Position numbers and translations under genes: made by a program. A model generated the notes under the pieces. The model was not told the origin of the DNA and made no database searches. It worked only from the letters and a program-made list of their open reading frames with translations. Positions 56,609-64,000 of a DNA stretch of 64,000 nucleotides are shown piece after piece. Source of the stretch: Jatrophihabitans sp. GAS493 (GTDB taxonomy: Bacteria; Actinomycetota; Actinomycetes; Mycobacteriales; Jatrophihabitantaceae). Each line of letters opens with the position of its first letter. Within the stretch, counting starts at the first letter, position 1. Location: positions 4,077,568 to 4,141,567 of the forward strand of contig NZ_LT907982.1 in NCBI RefSeq assembly GCF_900230215.1. The letters run 5' to 3'.

Positions 56609-56624
56609 CTGGAGAAACCTCCAG
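56609..56624. promoter_or_regulatory. CTGGAG-AAAC-CTCCAG operator, divergent promoter
   Basis: A perfectly symmetric palindrome, one base pair shifted from consensus in the outer position of each arm (C/G in place of T/A). It lies 93 bp from the minus-strand crotonase start and 54 bp from the thiolase start. Confidence 0.7.
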
Positions 56625-56678
56625 AGGCGACCGCCACGGTAGGTGCTGCCACCCGGGCCGTCGACTTATCTTGCATCT

Positions 56679-57857
56679 ATGTCTGAAGTCATGATTGTCG
56701 AAGCGGTCCGGTCAGCGGTGGGACGCCGCAATGGTGAACTCTCCACCCTGCACCCGGCCAATCTCCTCGCCGCCGTCCAAGCGGCCCTCATCGAGCGCTC
56801 CGGCGTCGACTCAGCCGAGGTCGGCCAGGTGATCGGTGGCTGCGTCAGCCAGATCGGCGAGCAGTCCACCAACGTGACCCGCACCGCGTGGCTCACCGCC
56901 GGCCTCTCCCAGCAAGTCGCGGCGACCACCATCGACGCGCAGTGCGGCTCCTCCCAGCAGGCCACCGCGCTGGCCGGTGCCCTGGTCGGCAGCGGCCTGG
57001 TCGGCTTGGCGGTCGGCTGCGGCGTCGAGAGCATGAGCCGGATTCCGATCGGTTCGGCGATGCGCGAAGAACTCGGACTGGGCTTCCCGATCCCGGCGGA
57101 GTACAGCAACCACATCGAGTTCACCTCGCAGTTCGAGGGTGCCGAGCGGATCGCCGAGAAGTGGGGCATCACCCGCGCCGACGCCGACGAGTTCGGCCTC
57201 GCCTCCCAGGAGAAGGCCAAGCGAGCCTGGCAGGAGGGGCGCTTCACCGGGCAGATAGTCCCGGTCGCCGCCCCACTGCGCAATGAAGACGGATCGGTCT
57301 CCGAGCAGACCCGCTTGGTCACCACCGACGGGGGCCTGCGCGAGACGACGCTCGAGGGGCTGGCCAAGCTAAAGCCGGTAGCTCGGCCGGATGGCGTCCA
57401 CACCGCCGGCAATGCCTCGCAGATCTCCGACGGTGCCGGAGCGGTGCTGGTCGCCAGCAGCACCAGAGTCGAGGATCTGGGGCTGCGCGCACGGGCCCGG
57501 GTGGTAGACACCTGTCTGGTCGGTAGCGACCCGGTGCTGATGCTCACCGGTCCGATCCCGGCCACCGACCTGCTGCTGCAGCGCAACGGCCTGGGCGTCG
57601 ATGACATCGACGTCTATGAGATCAACGAGGCCTTCGCGTCGGTCGTGCTGGCCTGGCAGCGTGAGCTCGGGGTCGACCCGGCCAAGATCAATCCCAATGG
57701 CGGAGCCATCGCACTGGGGCACCCATTGGGCGGCACCGGCGCGGTGCTCATCACCAAGGCCCTCAACGAGCTCGAGCGCATTCAGGGGCGCTACGCGCTC
57801 ATTACCATGTGCTGCGGAGGCGGCCTCGGCACCGGCATGCTCATCGAGCGGGTCTGA
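56679..57857 (+). CDS. Thiolase (acetyl-CoA acyltransferase), second copy
   Basis: A 392-residue thiolase starting MSEVMIVEAVRSAVGRRNGELSTLHPANLLAAV. Cys in IDAQCGSSQQATALAG, NPNGGAIALGHPLGGTGAVLI, and the second Cys in MCCGGGLGTGML are present. It is a close relative of the thiolase at 54490, so the two copies may serve different chain lengths. It heads a three-gene plus-strand operon. Confidence 0.92.
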   Translation: MSEVMIVEAVRSAVGRRNGELSTLHPANLLAAVQAALIERSGVDSAEVGQVIGGCVSQIGEQSTNVTRTAWLTAGLSQQVAATTIDAQCGSSQQATALAGALVGSGLVGLAVGCGVESMSRIPIGSAMREELGLGFPIPAEYSNHIEFTSQFEGAERIAEKWGITRADADEFGLASQEKAKRAWQEGRFTGQIVPVAAPLRNEDGSVSEQTRLVTTDGGLRETTLEGLAKLKPVARPDGVHTAGNASQISDGAGAVLVASSTRVEDLGLRARARVVDTCLVGSDPVLMLTGPIPATDLLLQRNGLGVDDIDVYEINEAFASVVLAWQRELGVDPAKINPNGGAIALGHPLGGTGAVLITKALNELERIQGRYALITMCCGGGLGTGMLIERV

Positions 57858-57860
57858 CCG

Positions 57861-58724
57861 GTGACCTATCAACACATCCGCTATGAGGTCACCGACCACA
57901 TAGCGACGGTCACGCTGAACCGCCCAGAGCGGCTGAATGCCTTCATCTTCGAAATGGGCGACGAGATCATGGCCGCGATGGATCGCATCGACGCCGACGA
58001 CGACGTCCGCGCGGTGGTCTTCACCGGCGCCGGTCGCGCCTACTGCGCCGGAGCCGACCTCGCCGGCGGCACCGAAATCTTCGAACACGACACCGCGGAG
58101 TTCTCGATGGAGCGCGACGCCGACTACGGCGGCACCCTGGCGCGTCGCTTCTACGAGAGCACCAAACCGCTCATCGCAGCCATCAACGGGCCGGCGGTGG
58201 GTATCGGCATCAGCTCGACCCTGCCGATGGATATCCGGCTGGCCTCCGAGACGGCCCGGATCGGGTTCGTCTTCACCCGTCGCGGACTCGTCCCCGAGGC
58301 CTGCTCGAGCTGGTTTCTGCCGAAGATTGTGGGCATAAGTCGGGCCGCCGAGTGGATCTACAGTGGCCGGATCATGGATGCCGACGAGGCACTGCGGGCC
58401 GGCCTGGTGCGCAGCGTGCACCCGGTCGACGAGCTCCTTCCGGCGGCCTACGCGCTGGCCCACGAGCTCACCGACGCCAGTTCCCCGGTAGCGGTGGCGA
58501 TCTCGCGCCGGATGCTCTGGCGCATGCTGGGGGCGAGCACGCCGTCGTATGCCCACGAACTGGACTCACGCGGCATCTTCTCCCTCGGACGTGAGCCCGA
58601 TGCCGCCGAGGGCGTCTCGTCCTTCCTGCAGAAGCGCCCAGCCGAGTTCCCGATGAGCGTCTCGACGGACCTGCCGGAGTACTTCCAGGCGTGGCGCAAG
58701 ATTCCCGATCCCGAGTTCCTTTGA
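57861..58724 (+). CDS. Crotonase-family enoyl-CoA hydratase/isomerase
   Basis: A 287-residue crotonase with a GTG start three bases after the thiolase stop. [18 protein letters not shown] and [24 protein letters not shown] match a common actinobacterial EchA subgroup, in which the first hydratase Glu is Ser and a Glu is kept in VPEACSS. An isomerase or specialised hydratase is likely. Translational coupling to the thiolase is probable. Confidence 0.87.
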   Translation: MTYQHIRYEVTDHIATVTLNRPERLNAFIFEMGDEIMAAMDRIDADDDVRAVVFTGAGRAYCAGADLAGGTEIFEHDTAEFSMERDADYGGTLARRFYESTKPLIAAINGPAVGIGISSTLPMDIRLASETARIGFVFTRRGLVPEACSSWFLPKIVGISRAAEWIYSGRIMDADEALRAGLVRSVHPVDELLPAAYALAHELTDASSPVAVAISRRMLWRMLGASTPSYAHELDSRGIFSLGREPDAAEGVSSFLQKRPAEFPMSVSTDLPEYFQAWRKIPDPEFL

Positions 58725-58743
58725 GTCGGGCCGGAGTAGTGAT

Positions 58744-59907
58744 ATGACCGGTCCCCTGGCCGGACTTCGAGTGGTGGAACTGGGCAGCATCGGACCGGGC
58801 CCGCACGCGGCGATGGTGCTTGCCGATCTCGGAGCCGACGTCGTGCGCATCGACCGGCCCGGCACCGACCCGTACCCGATTCCGGTCGGCGTCCCCGATC
58901 CGATGCTGCGGGGACGCCGCTCGGTCGCCCTCGATCTCAAGCAGGAACGCGATCGCGAGACTCTGCTGGAGCTGGCCGCGGTGGCCGACGTACTCATCGA
59001 GGGGTACCGCCCGGGAGTGGCCGAACGCCTCGGAGTCGGGCCGCAGGAGTGCCACGCCCGAAATTCAGGGCTCATCTACGCCCGGGTCACCGGCTGGGGT
59101 CAACAGGGCCCGCTGGCCCAGCGGGCCGGTCACGACATCAACTACCTCTCGCTCACCGGAAATCTTCAGGCGATCGGGCGCCGCGATGGGCGACCAGTGC
59201 CTCCGCTGAACCTGGTTGCCGACTTCGGCGGCGGTTCGATGCTGGCTCTGGTCGGCATCCTTGCCGCCATCTTCGAGCGAGGTCACTCCGGCCAGGGGCA
59301 GGTCGTCGACGTGGCGATGACCGACGGCGCCGGCCTGCTGGCGCAGATGATCTGGACCTACCGGGGAGTCGGCGCCTGGTCGGATGAGCGGGGGGTCAAC
59401 CTCCTCGACGGCGGGGCCCCCTTCTACGACACCTACGAATGCGCTGACGGCAAGTACCTCGCGGTCGGAGCCATTGAGCCGGCCTTCTTCCGAATCCTCT
59501 GCACCGGTCTGGAACTTCCCTATGAGGAGAGCTACGACCACACTGATCGCGAGGGGTGGCCCGAGCTGCGGAGCACCCTGACCCGCACCATCGCGACCCG
59601 TCCACGCGACGAATGGGCGACCGTCTTCGCCGGCACCGACGGCTGCGTAACGCCAGTCCTCGACTTCGCCGAAGCGCCGCAGCATCCACAACTCGCTGCG
59701 CGGGAAGCCTTCATCGAACTGGGCGGGATCGTGCAGCCGGCGCCCGCGCCGCGCTTCTCCCGGACGCCGGCCGGCCGTCCCACCCTGGCCCCGGAGTCGG
59801 GTGCGCAGACCGCCGAGGTGATCACGCAGTGGCTGGGGCGCACCCCGCCGAACGTGGTGGCCGAAGCTACCGTTGCTGCAGCGAACGGTTCGGTCGGAGC
59901 TGGCTGA
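58744..59907 (+). CDS. Alpha-methylacyl-CoA racemase (class III CoA-transferase family)
   Basis: A 387-residue protein: [40 protein letters not shown] is the AMACR opening. The residues used by the mycobacterial racemase are present: His in AGHDINYLS, Asp in NLVADFGGG and Glu in VGAIEPAFF. It interconverts 2R- and 2S-methylacyl-CoA, which strongly suggests that the pathway's substrate is methyl-branched. Its 3' end overlaps the convergent propeller protein gene by 41 bp. Confidence 0.9.
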   Translation: MTGPLAGLRVVELGSIGPGPHAAMVLADLGADVVRIDRPGTDPYPIPVGVPDPMLRGRRSVALDLKQERDRETLLELAAVADVLIEGYRPGVAERLGVGPQECHARNSGLIYARVTGWGQQGPLAQRAGHDINYLSLTGNLQAIGRRDGRPVPPLNLVADFGGGSMLALVGILAAIFERGHSGQGQVVDVAMTDGAGLLAQMIWTYRGVGAWSDERGVNLLDGGAPFYDTYECADGKYLAVGAIEPAFFRILCTGLELPYEESYDHTDREGWPELRSTLTRTIATRPRDEWATVFAGTDGCVTPVLDFAEAPQHPQLAAREAFIELGGIVQPAPAPRFSRTPAGRPTLAPESGAQTAEVITQWLGRTPPNVVAEATVAAANGSVGAG

Positions 59908-61819
59908 GCGCGACCGGCCGGGCATCCCCGCTCATCCCACCGGCCAGAGTGAAGGCGCGCACCCGTCCGTCCCCGGAGCCGATGTAGACGCTGCCGTTGA
60001 CCACGGTCGGTGCGGCGAAGAAGAACGTGCCACCCGCGGTGTAGGTCCAGAGAACTCCGCCGTAGGAGGCGTCGAGGGCATAGAGCTGGTCGGAGTAGTT
60101 GGCCCCGTAGACGACACCGTGCGCGACCGTGACCGACGCCCCGACCAACCCGCTGGTGGTGGCATCCCAGACGATCGTTCCGGTGCTGGCCCGAAGCGCG
60201 TAGATGTGGCTGTTACTGGCTCCGACGTAGACCAGACCGTTGGCGACCGCCGCTGAGCCGTAGACGGTGGCGCCGAGCGCGTTCGTCCACACCACGGCAC
60301 CGCTGACCGCATTCAACGCATATACCTTCGAGTCGTCGGAACCGACGTAGACGACTCCGTTGACCACAGCCGGCACGCCCTCGACGATGCCGCCGGTGAG
60401 GTAGCGCCAGTCCAGGGCCCCGGACGTCGCGTCGAGGGCGTAGACGTAATCATCGTTCGAGCCGACGTAGAGGATGCCGTTGGAGACCATCGGGGAGGAG
60501 TAGATCGCCCCGCCGGTCGCGTAGCTCCAGACCACGGCCCCAGTCGTCGCGTTCAGCGCGTAGACACTGCCGTCGTAGGAGCCGATGTAGAGGATCCCGT
60601 TGACGACCACCGGGGACGAGGAGAGACCGGTGCCGACCGAACGGCTCCACAGAAGTGCGCCGGAGGTGGAGTTCACGGCGTAGACCGTGCCGGCGGCGGA
60701 GCCGACGTAGATGACGCCCTTGGTGGCATTTGGAGTGCTGTATCCGCCCCCGGCCGCGGCGTACTTCCACTTCAGCGCACCGGTCGTGGCGTCGACCGCG
60801 GAGAGACCGTTCGATGCTGACAGGATGTAGGCGTTCCCGCCGTAGACCGTCACCGAACTCGAGATCGCCGAGCCCGGCGAGTAGGCCCAGGCCTGCCCGA
60901 TGCCGCCCACATTCGAAGTATTAAGCGTGTTTTCATAAGGGTTGTACCGGCCGCCACTGGCCTTGAACCCGAGTTGCGTCCAACTCGTGCGGACCACGAA
61001 CGACACCTGCGCCCCGAGGCCACTGTGGCGTCCCTCCGCGCTGATCCAACTCGTTCCCGGCTGGGCTGAAGCCGGGATGACCAGGCTGGCGTAATTGAAG
61101 TTGCCAGTGGAGTTGGTGGAGACCAACACCTGGTCGGTCAATCCGAAGTAGAGGTCGACGAGTTCGTTGGCGCCGAAGCCGGCCCCGGAGACGGTCACTG
61201 TGGTGGTCGGCGACCCGCTGGCCGCGCTCAGCACGACGCTCGTGGTCACCGTGAAGGTCCCGGCGCTGACGGTCGAACCGGAGGAGGTCACGCTCACCGC
61301 ACCGGTGCTGGCGCCGACGGGAACCGGCACCGTCAATTTCGTCGCCGAGACCACCGTGGCGGTGGCGACCACACCATGGAAGGAGACCGTCGCCGGTGCG
61401 GTGAATCCGGTTCCGTTCACCGTCACCACGGTGCCCAGCCCACCCGACGTCGGCGAGATGGAGGTGACGGTCGCGGCCACGACCAGCGCCTGCGTGCTGG
61501 TGGCCTTCGCATCCGGCGCGACGGCGGTGACCACTCCGGTGGTCGCCCCGGCCGGAACTACGGCCGTGAGCTGAGTGGCCGAGACGACCTTGTAACTGAG
61601 CTTGGTCGCGTGGATCTGGACCTGGGATACCTTGCTCAGGCCGGTGCCGTTGATGGTGATGGACTTCCCGGCCGAGGTCTTGGCCGGCGACACCGAACTG
61701 ATCGTCATCGAGGTCGCCGCCGCCGCCGGGACGGCTGCGACGATCGAACCGGCTACTACGACGGCGGTCGCCAGCACCACGGCGGCGATCCGGTTGAAGC
61801 TTCTCGGCACCGTGCTCAT
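59867..61819 (-). CDS. Secreted IPT/TIG plus PQQ-like beta-propeller protein
   Basis: A 650-residue protein with a Sec signal peptide ([26 protein letters not shown]). Two or three IPT/TIG beta-sandwiches follow ([24 protein letters not shown] and [21 protein letters not shown]). Residues from about 300 form a propeller of seven to eight blades with the repeat [17 protein letters not shown]. The function is probably extracellular binding or cell-surface structure. No PQQ-enzyme catalytic residues were identified. GGGGG precedes the ATG. Confidence 0.85.
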   Translation of the reverse strand: MSTVPRSFNRIAAVVLATAVVVAGSIVAAVPAAAATSMTISSVSPAKTSAGKSITINGTGLSKVSQVQIHATKLSYKVVSATQLTAVVPAGATTGVVTAVAPDAKATSTQALVVAATVTSISPTSGGLGTVVTVNGTGFTAPATVSFHGVVATATVVSATKLTVPVPVGASTGAVSVTSSGSTVSAGTFTVTTSVVLSAASGSPTTTVTVSGAGFGANELVDLYFGLTDQVLVSTNSTGNFNYASLVIPASAQPGTSWISAEGRHSGLGAQVSFVVRTSWTQLGFKASGGRYNPYENTLNTSNVGGIGQAWAYSPGSAISSSVTVYGGNAYILSASNGLSAVDATTGALKWKYAAAGGGYSTPNATKGVIYVGSAAGTVYAVNSTSGALLWSRSVGTGLSSSPVVVNGILYIGSYDGSVYALNATTGAVVWSYATGGAIYSSPMVSNGILYVGSNDDYVYALDATSGALDWRYLTGGIVEGVPAVVNGVVYVGSDDSKVYALNAVSGAVVWTNALGATVYGSAAVANGLVYVGASNSHIYALRASTGTIVWDATTSGLVGASVTVAHGVVYGANYSDQLYALDASYGGVLWTYTAGGTFFFAAPTVVNGSVYIGSGDGRVRAFTLAGGMSGDARPVALSQLRPNRSLQQR

Positions 61820-61932
61820 GGCAAGCCCCCAATACGACGGCCTGCGCGACGTAATTTATGCGCAATCAATCAGCCTCGTTGCCGACGGATTGAACAGCGC
61901 AGGGCCTAGGAATCGTCTGTGGGCGGAGTATG
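61820..61932. promoter_or_regulatory. Gap upstream of the propeller gene
   Basis: A short stretch with an AT-rich patch (GACGTAATTTATGCGCA) that may hold the propeller promoter. No operator is recognised. Confidence 0.4.
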
Positions 61933-63234
61933 TCAAAGGGCGGCCGGCGGCTGGTCGGCGCCCCACCCCAGCTGGTCGCGGCCCCACCCCAGCTGGTCGC
62001 GGCGGCGGGTCAGGAAGGCGGTCTCAGCAGTATTGCCGGCAAGCGCAATGGCGCTGTCGTAGGCCTCCCGCGCCTGCTCACGGCGCTCCAGTCGCCGCAG
62101 CAGATCGGCCCGGGTCGCGTGGTAGGCGTGGTAGCCGGCCAACTCGCCGCCGAGGCGATCGACGGCGGCCAGCGCCACCTCTGGACCATCGAGTTCAGCA
62201 ACGGCGATGGCCCGGTTGAGGGCGACGATCGGCGAGGGATCGATGCGCAGCAACTGGTCGTAGAGGGCCACGACCTGCGACCAATCGGTCGTCTGAGCTT
62301 GCCGGGCCGAGGTGTGCACCGCGTTGATGGCCGCGAGGATCTGGTAGCGCCCCGCCGCCTGCCCGGCGGCACTGGCCGCGAGTCGCTCCCGCACCAGGGC
62401 ATGACCCTCAGCGATCAGTGCCGGATCCCAGCTGGCACGGTCCTGCTCACCGAGGGTCACCAGTTCCCCGCTCGCTGAGATCCGGGCCGTGCGCCGGGCG
62501 TCGGTCAGCAGCATCAACGCCAGCAGGCCGGCCACCTCTCCATCCTCCGGCCGGAGGCTGCGCAGCAGCCGGGTCAGCCTGATCGCCTCGGTGGTGAGGT
62601 CGTGACGTACCGGATCGCTGTCAGGGCCCGTCGCCAGGTATCCCTCGTTGAAGACGAGATAGAGGACGGTGAGTACTCCGCCGACGCGGCCCGGGAGATC
62701 CTCGGCCGACGGCAGCCGATAGGGAATGCGGGCGGCCTTGATCTTGGCCTTGGCGCGGGTGATCCGCTGCCCCACGGTGCTCTCCTGCACCAGGAAGGCG
62801 CGGGCGATCTCGGCGACGGTGAGACCGCCGACCATGCGTAGCGTCAGCGCGACCCGGGTCTGCAGCGCCAGCGCGGGGTGGCAGCAGGTGAAGATCAGTC
62901 GAAGCCGCTCGTCCTCGATGGCGCCGAGCGGCTCGGGCGGCTCGGGCGGCTCGTAGTAGTAGGACATCTGCGCCTCCTGCTGCTTCTCCCCCCGCTTCTT
63001 CTCCCGTCGGATGCGGTCTATGGCGCGGCGGTTGGCGGTGGTGGTCAGCCACGCGCCGGGGTTCGGCGGTACCCCGTCGGATGGCCACCGCTGCACCGCG
63101 ATCGCGAACGCCTCGGCCGCCGCCTCCTCAGCGACGTCGAGGTCACCGAAGTGCCTCGTCAGCGCGGCCACCACCCGGGCCCACTCCTCGTGGTGAGCCC
63201 GGGTGATCGCCTCGTCCGCGTCGCTCTGGCTCAC
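61933..63234 (-). CDS. ECF sigma factor with TPR-like C-terminus (ECF42-like)
   Basis: A 433-residue protein. The sigma-2 region (EWARVVAALTRHFGDLDVAEEAAAEAFAIAVQRWP...GAWLTTTANRRAIDRIRRE) and sigma-4 region (LTLRMVGGLTVAEIARAFLVQESTVGQRITRAKAKIK) are clear. A long helical extension with TPR-like repeats then replaces an anti-sigma factor. Members of this group (DUF6596, ECF42) are encoded with DGPF/YCII proteins, as here. The C-terminus ends with RDQLGWG twice, from a 21 bp repeat. The GTG start overlaps the partner's stop (GTGA). Confidence 0.88.
   Translation of the reverse strand: MSQSDADEAITRAHHEEWARVVAALTRHFGDLDVAEEAAAEAFAIAVQRWPSDGVPPNPGAWLTTTANRRAIDRIRREKKRGEKQQEAQMSYYYEPPEPPEPLGAIEDERLRLIFTCCHPALALQTRVALTLRMVGGLTVAEIARAFLVQESTVGQRITRAKAKIKAARIPYRLPSAEDLPGRVGGVLTVLYLVFNEGYLATGPDSDPVRHDLTTEAIRLTRLLRSLRPEDGEVAGLLALMLLTDARRTARISASGELVTLGEQDRASWDPALIAEGHALVRERLAASAAGQAAGRYQILAAINAVHTSARQAQTTDWSQVVALYDQLLRIDPSPIVALNRAIAVAELDGPEVALAAVDRLGGELAGYHAYHATRADLLRRLERREQAREAYDSAIALAGNTAETAFLTRRRDQLGWGRDQLGWGADQPPAAL
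61960..62001. repeat. 21 bp tandem repeat in the sigma factor C-terminus
   Basis: Two exact copies of a 21 bp unit beginning GCCCCACCCCAGC encode the heptapeptide RDQLGWG twice near the end of the sigma factor. Frame is kept. Confidence 0.9.
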
Positions 63235-63563
63235 AGGCTCACGAACGGCCGCACCTCGACCTTTCGATTGCAGTGCTTCGACCCTTCGGTGGCGAGCTTG
63301 AGCGCCACGTCCAGGTCTGGGGCCTCGAAGATCCAGAAGCCGGCGAGGTACTCCTTCGACTCCACGAATGGCCCGTCGGTGAAGATCGCTTCTCCGTTGC
63401 GGTTGTCGATGACGGTAGCCGTGCTGGGTGCGGCCAGGCCGCCGGCGAAGACCCAGTAGCCCTCGGCCATCATCCGGTCGTTGAAGGCGTCGATGGCGGC
63501 CATCTCGGTCTCGTCGGCCAATCCGGGGATCTGATCGTGGATCACGGAAATCAGGTATTGCAT
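63231..63563 (-). CDS. DGPF/YCII-related protein
   Basis: A 110-residue protein with MQYLISVIHDQIPGLADETEMAAIDAFNDRMMAEGYWVFAGGLAAPSTATVIDNRNGEAIFTDGPFVESKEYLAGFWIFEAPDL. TDGPFVESKEYLAGFWI is the DGPF motif of YCII-like proteins that accompany ECF42 sigma factors; mechanistic roles are not settled. The start follows CAGGAG, and the gene couples with the sigma factor. Confidence 0.9.
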   Translation of the reverse strand: MQYLISVIHDQIPGLADETEMAAIDAFNDRMMAEGYWVFAGGLAAPSTATVIDNRNGEAIFTDGPFVESKEYLAGFWIFEAPDLDVALKLATEGSKHCNRKVEVRPFVSL

Positions 63564-63618
63564 CTGAAGGTCATCTCCTGTGGTCTGGGACGCGCCATTG
63601 GCGCCCGTTCACCCCTTC

Positions 63619-63645
63619 TACGAACGCAACCGGCTCAATCCGACA
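63619..63645 (-). promoter_or_regulatory. Candidate ECF42-type promoter of the DGPF-sigma pair
   Basis: On the minus strand TGTCGG (63640-63645) and CGTA (63619-63622) are separated by 17 bases, upstream of the DGPF gene. The reported ECF42 consensus has TGTCGA at -35 and a CG-type -10. This site differs by one base at -35, so autoregulation is a hypothesis. Confidence 0.45.
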
Positions 63646-63680
63646 CCGGCCTCGGAACTCGTTCCAGAAACGGGTCGCGG

Positions 63681-64000
63681 TCAGCCCGTGCTCGCCGCTG
63701 GGCGCACGGATAGGACCGGGCATTCGGCCGCGAGGATGATCTGCTGCGCATTGCTGCCCAGTAGCGCCATCCGTACCGGTGATCGTCGACGTAGTCCGAC
63801 GACGATGAGGTCCGTCTGGCGCTCGGAAGCGATCTTCAAGATGGCGTCGGCGGCATTGACGGCGTCCACCACCTGGACAATCTCATGCGGGATTCCCTCG
63901 GCTACCAGCCCGCTCCGCACGTCGTCGAGATCCTTCTCATCGGCCGAGGTGACGGAGGCCGCGTTGTTGCCGGTGCGGACATTGACCACGACGAGCGACG
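63681..64000 (-). CDS. Universal stress protein family, partial (N-terminus beyond window)
   Basis: The reading frame continues upstream past an apparent start into SLVVVNVRTGNN, the first beta strand of a UspA domain, so the gene is cut by the window edge. The C-terminal motif DLIVVGLRRRSPVRMALLGSNAQQIILAAECPVLSVRP carries the GxxG-type ATP loop typical of Usp proteins. It probably helps cells under stress or low energy. Its 3' end lies 36 bases from the candidate sigma promoter. Confidence 0.87.
   Translation of the reverse strand, partial: SLVVVNVRTGNNAASVTSADEKDLDDVRSGLVAEGIPHEIVQVVDAVNAADAILKIASERQTDLIVVGLRRRSPVRMALLGSNAQQIILAAECPVLSVRPAASTG

Noticed and set aside
63681-63989. A complete short universal stress protein starting at 63989
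   Set aside because: The frame continues upstream into SLVVVNV, the first strand of the domain, so the gene is truncated by the window edge.

Overview
This is high-GC DNA with actinobacterial gene content: GTG starts, ATGA/GTGA gene overlaps, a DUF222-HNH endonuclease, an ECF sigma factor with a DGPF partner, FadE/FadD-type paralogue families, and an LPXTG-like surface protein. I place it in the Actinomycetota, probably a soil lineage near the Frankineae. I cannot name a genus.

Region 1 (1-8,100) holds unrelated housekeeping and signalling genes: a LuxR-type response regulator end, a CPBP protease, a GGDEF-EAL protein, a winged-helix protein, an RGCVC-like mini-protein, a methyltransferase, a STAS protein, DUF1801 and DUF1330 proteins and a lipoprotein. 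It is rich in short tandem repeats with 7, 8, 12 and 18 bp units. Region 2 (8,090-19,336) is one giant gene for a 3,748-residue secreted surface protein. It carries about 25 tandem repeats of 115 residues and a C-terminal LSTTG sorting motif.

Region 3 (20,079-59,907) is a roughly 40 kb catabolic block for an unknown carboxylic acid handled as CoA thioesters. It has four acyl-CoA ligases, five acyl-CoA dehydrogenases, five SDRs (one a clear DECR2-type 2,4-dienoyl-CoA reductase), four crotonases, two thiolases, an alpha-methylacyl-CoA racemase, two HpaB-family flavoproteins, two APH-type kinases, a DUF6285 protein, a Liv-type ABC importer with fused permeases, and a GAF-PucR regulator. The ACAD / APH kinase / DUF6285 / SDR run (25,070-28,467) resembles the Lva 4-hydroxyacyl-CoA kinase route of levulinate catabolism, embedded here in a larger beta-oxidation operon.

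The main discovery candidate is an inverted repeat, TTGGAG-N4-CTCCAA. It occurs in intergenic DNA in front of the Liv operon, the second HpaB gene, the ligase operon and two divergent crotonase promoters, with weaker copies before the first HpaB/ACAD pair and one SDR. I infer a single local regulon, perhaps read by the PucR protein.

Region 4 (59,867-64,000) has a secreted IPT/TIG plus PQQ-propeller protein, an ECF42-like sigma factor with its DGPF/YCII partner and a candidate autoregulated promoter, and a universal stress protein cut by the window edge. No rRNA, tRNA, CRISPR array or intact transposon was seen.
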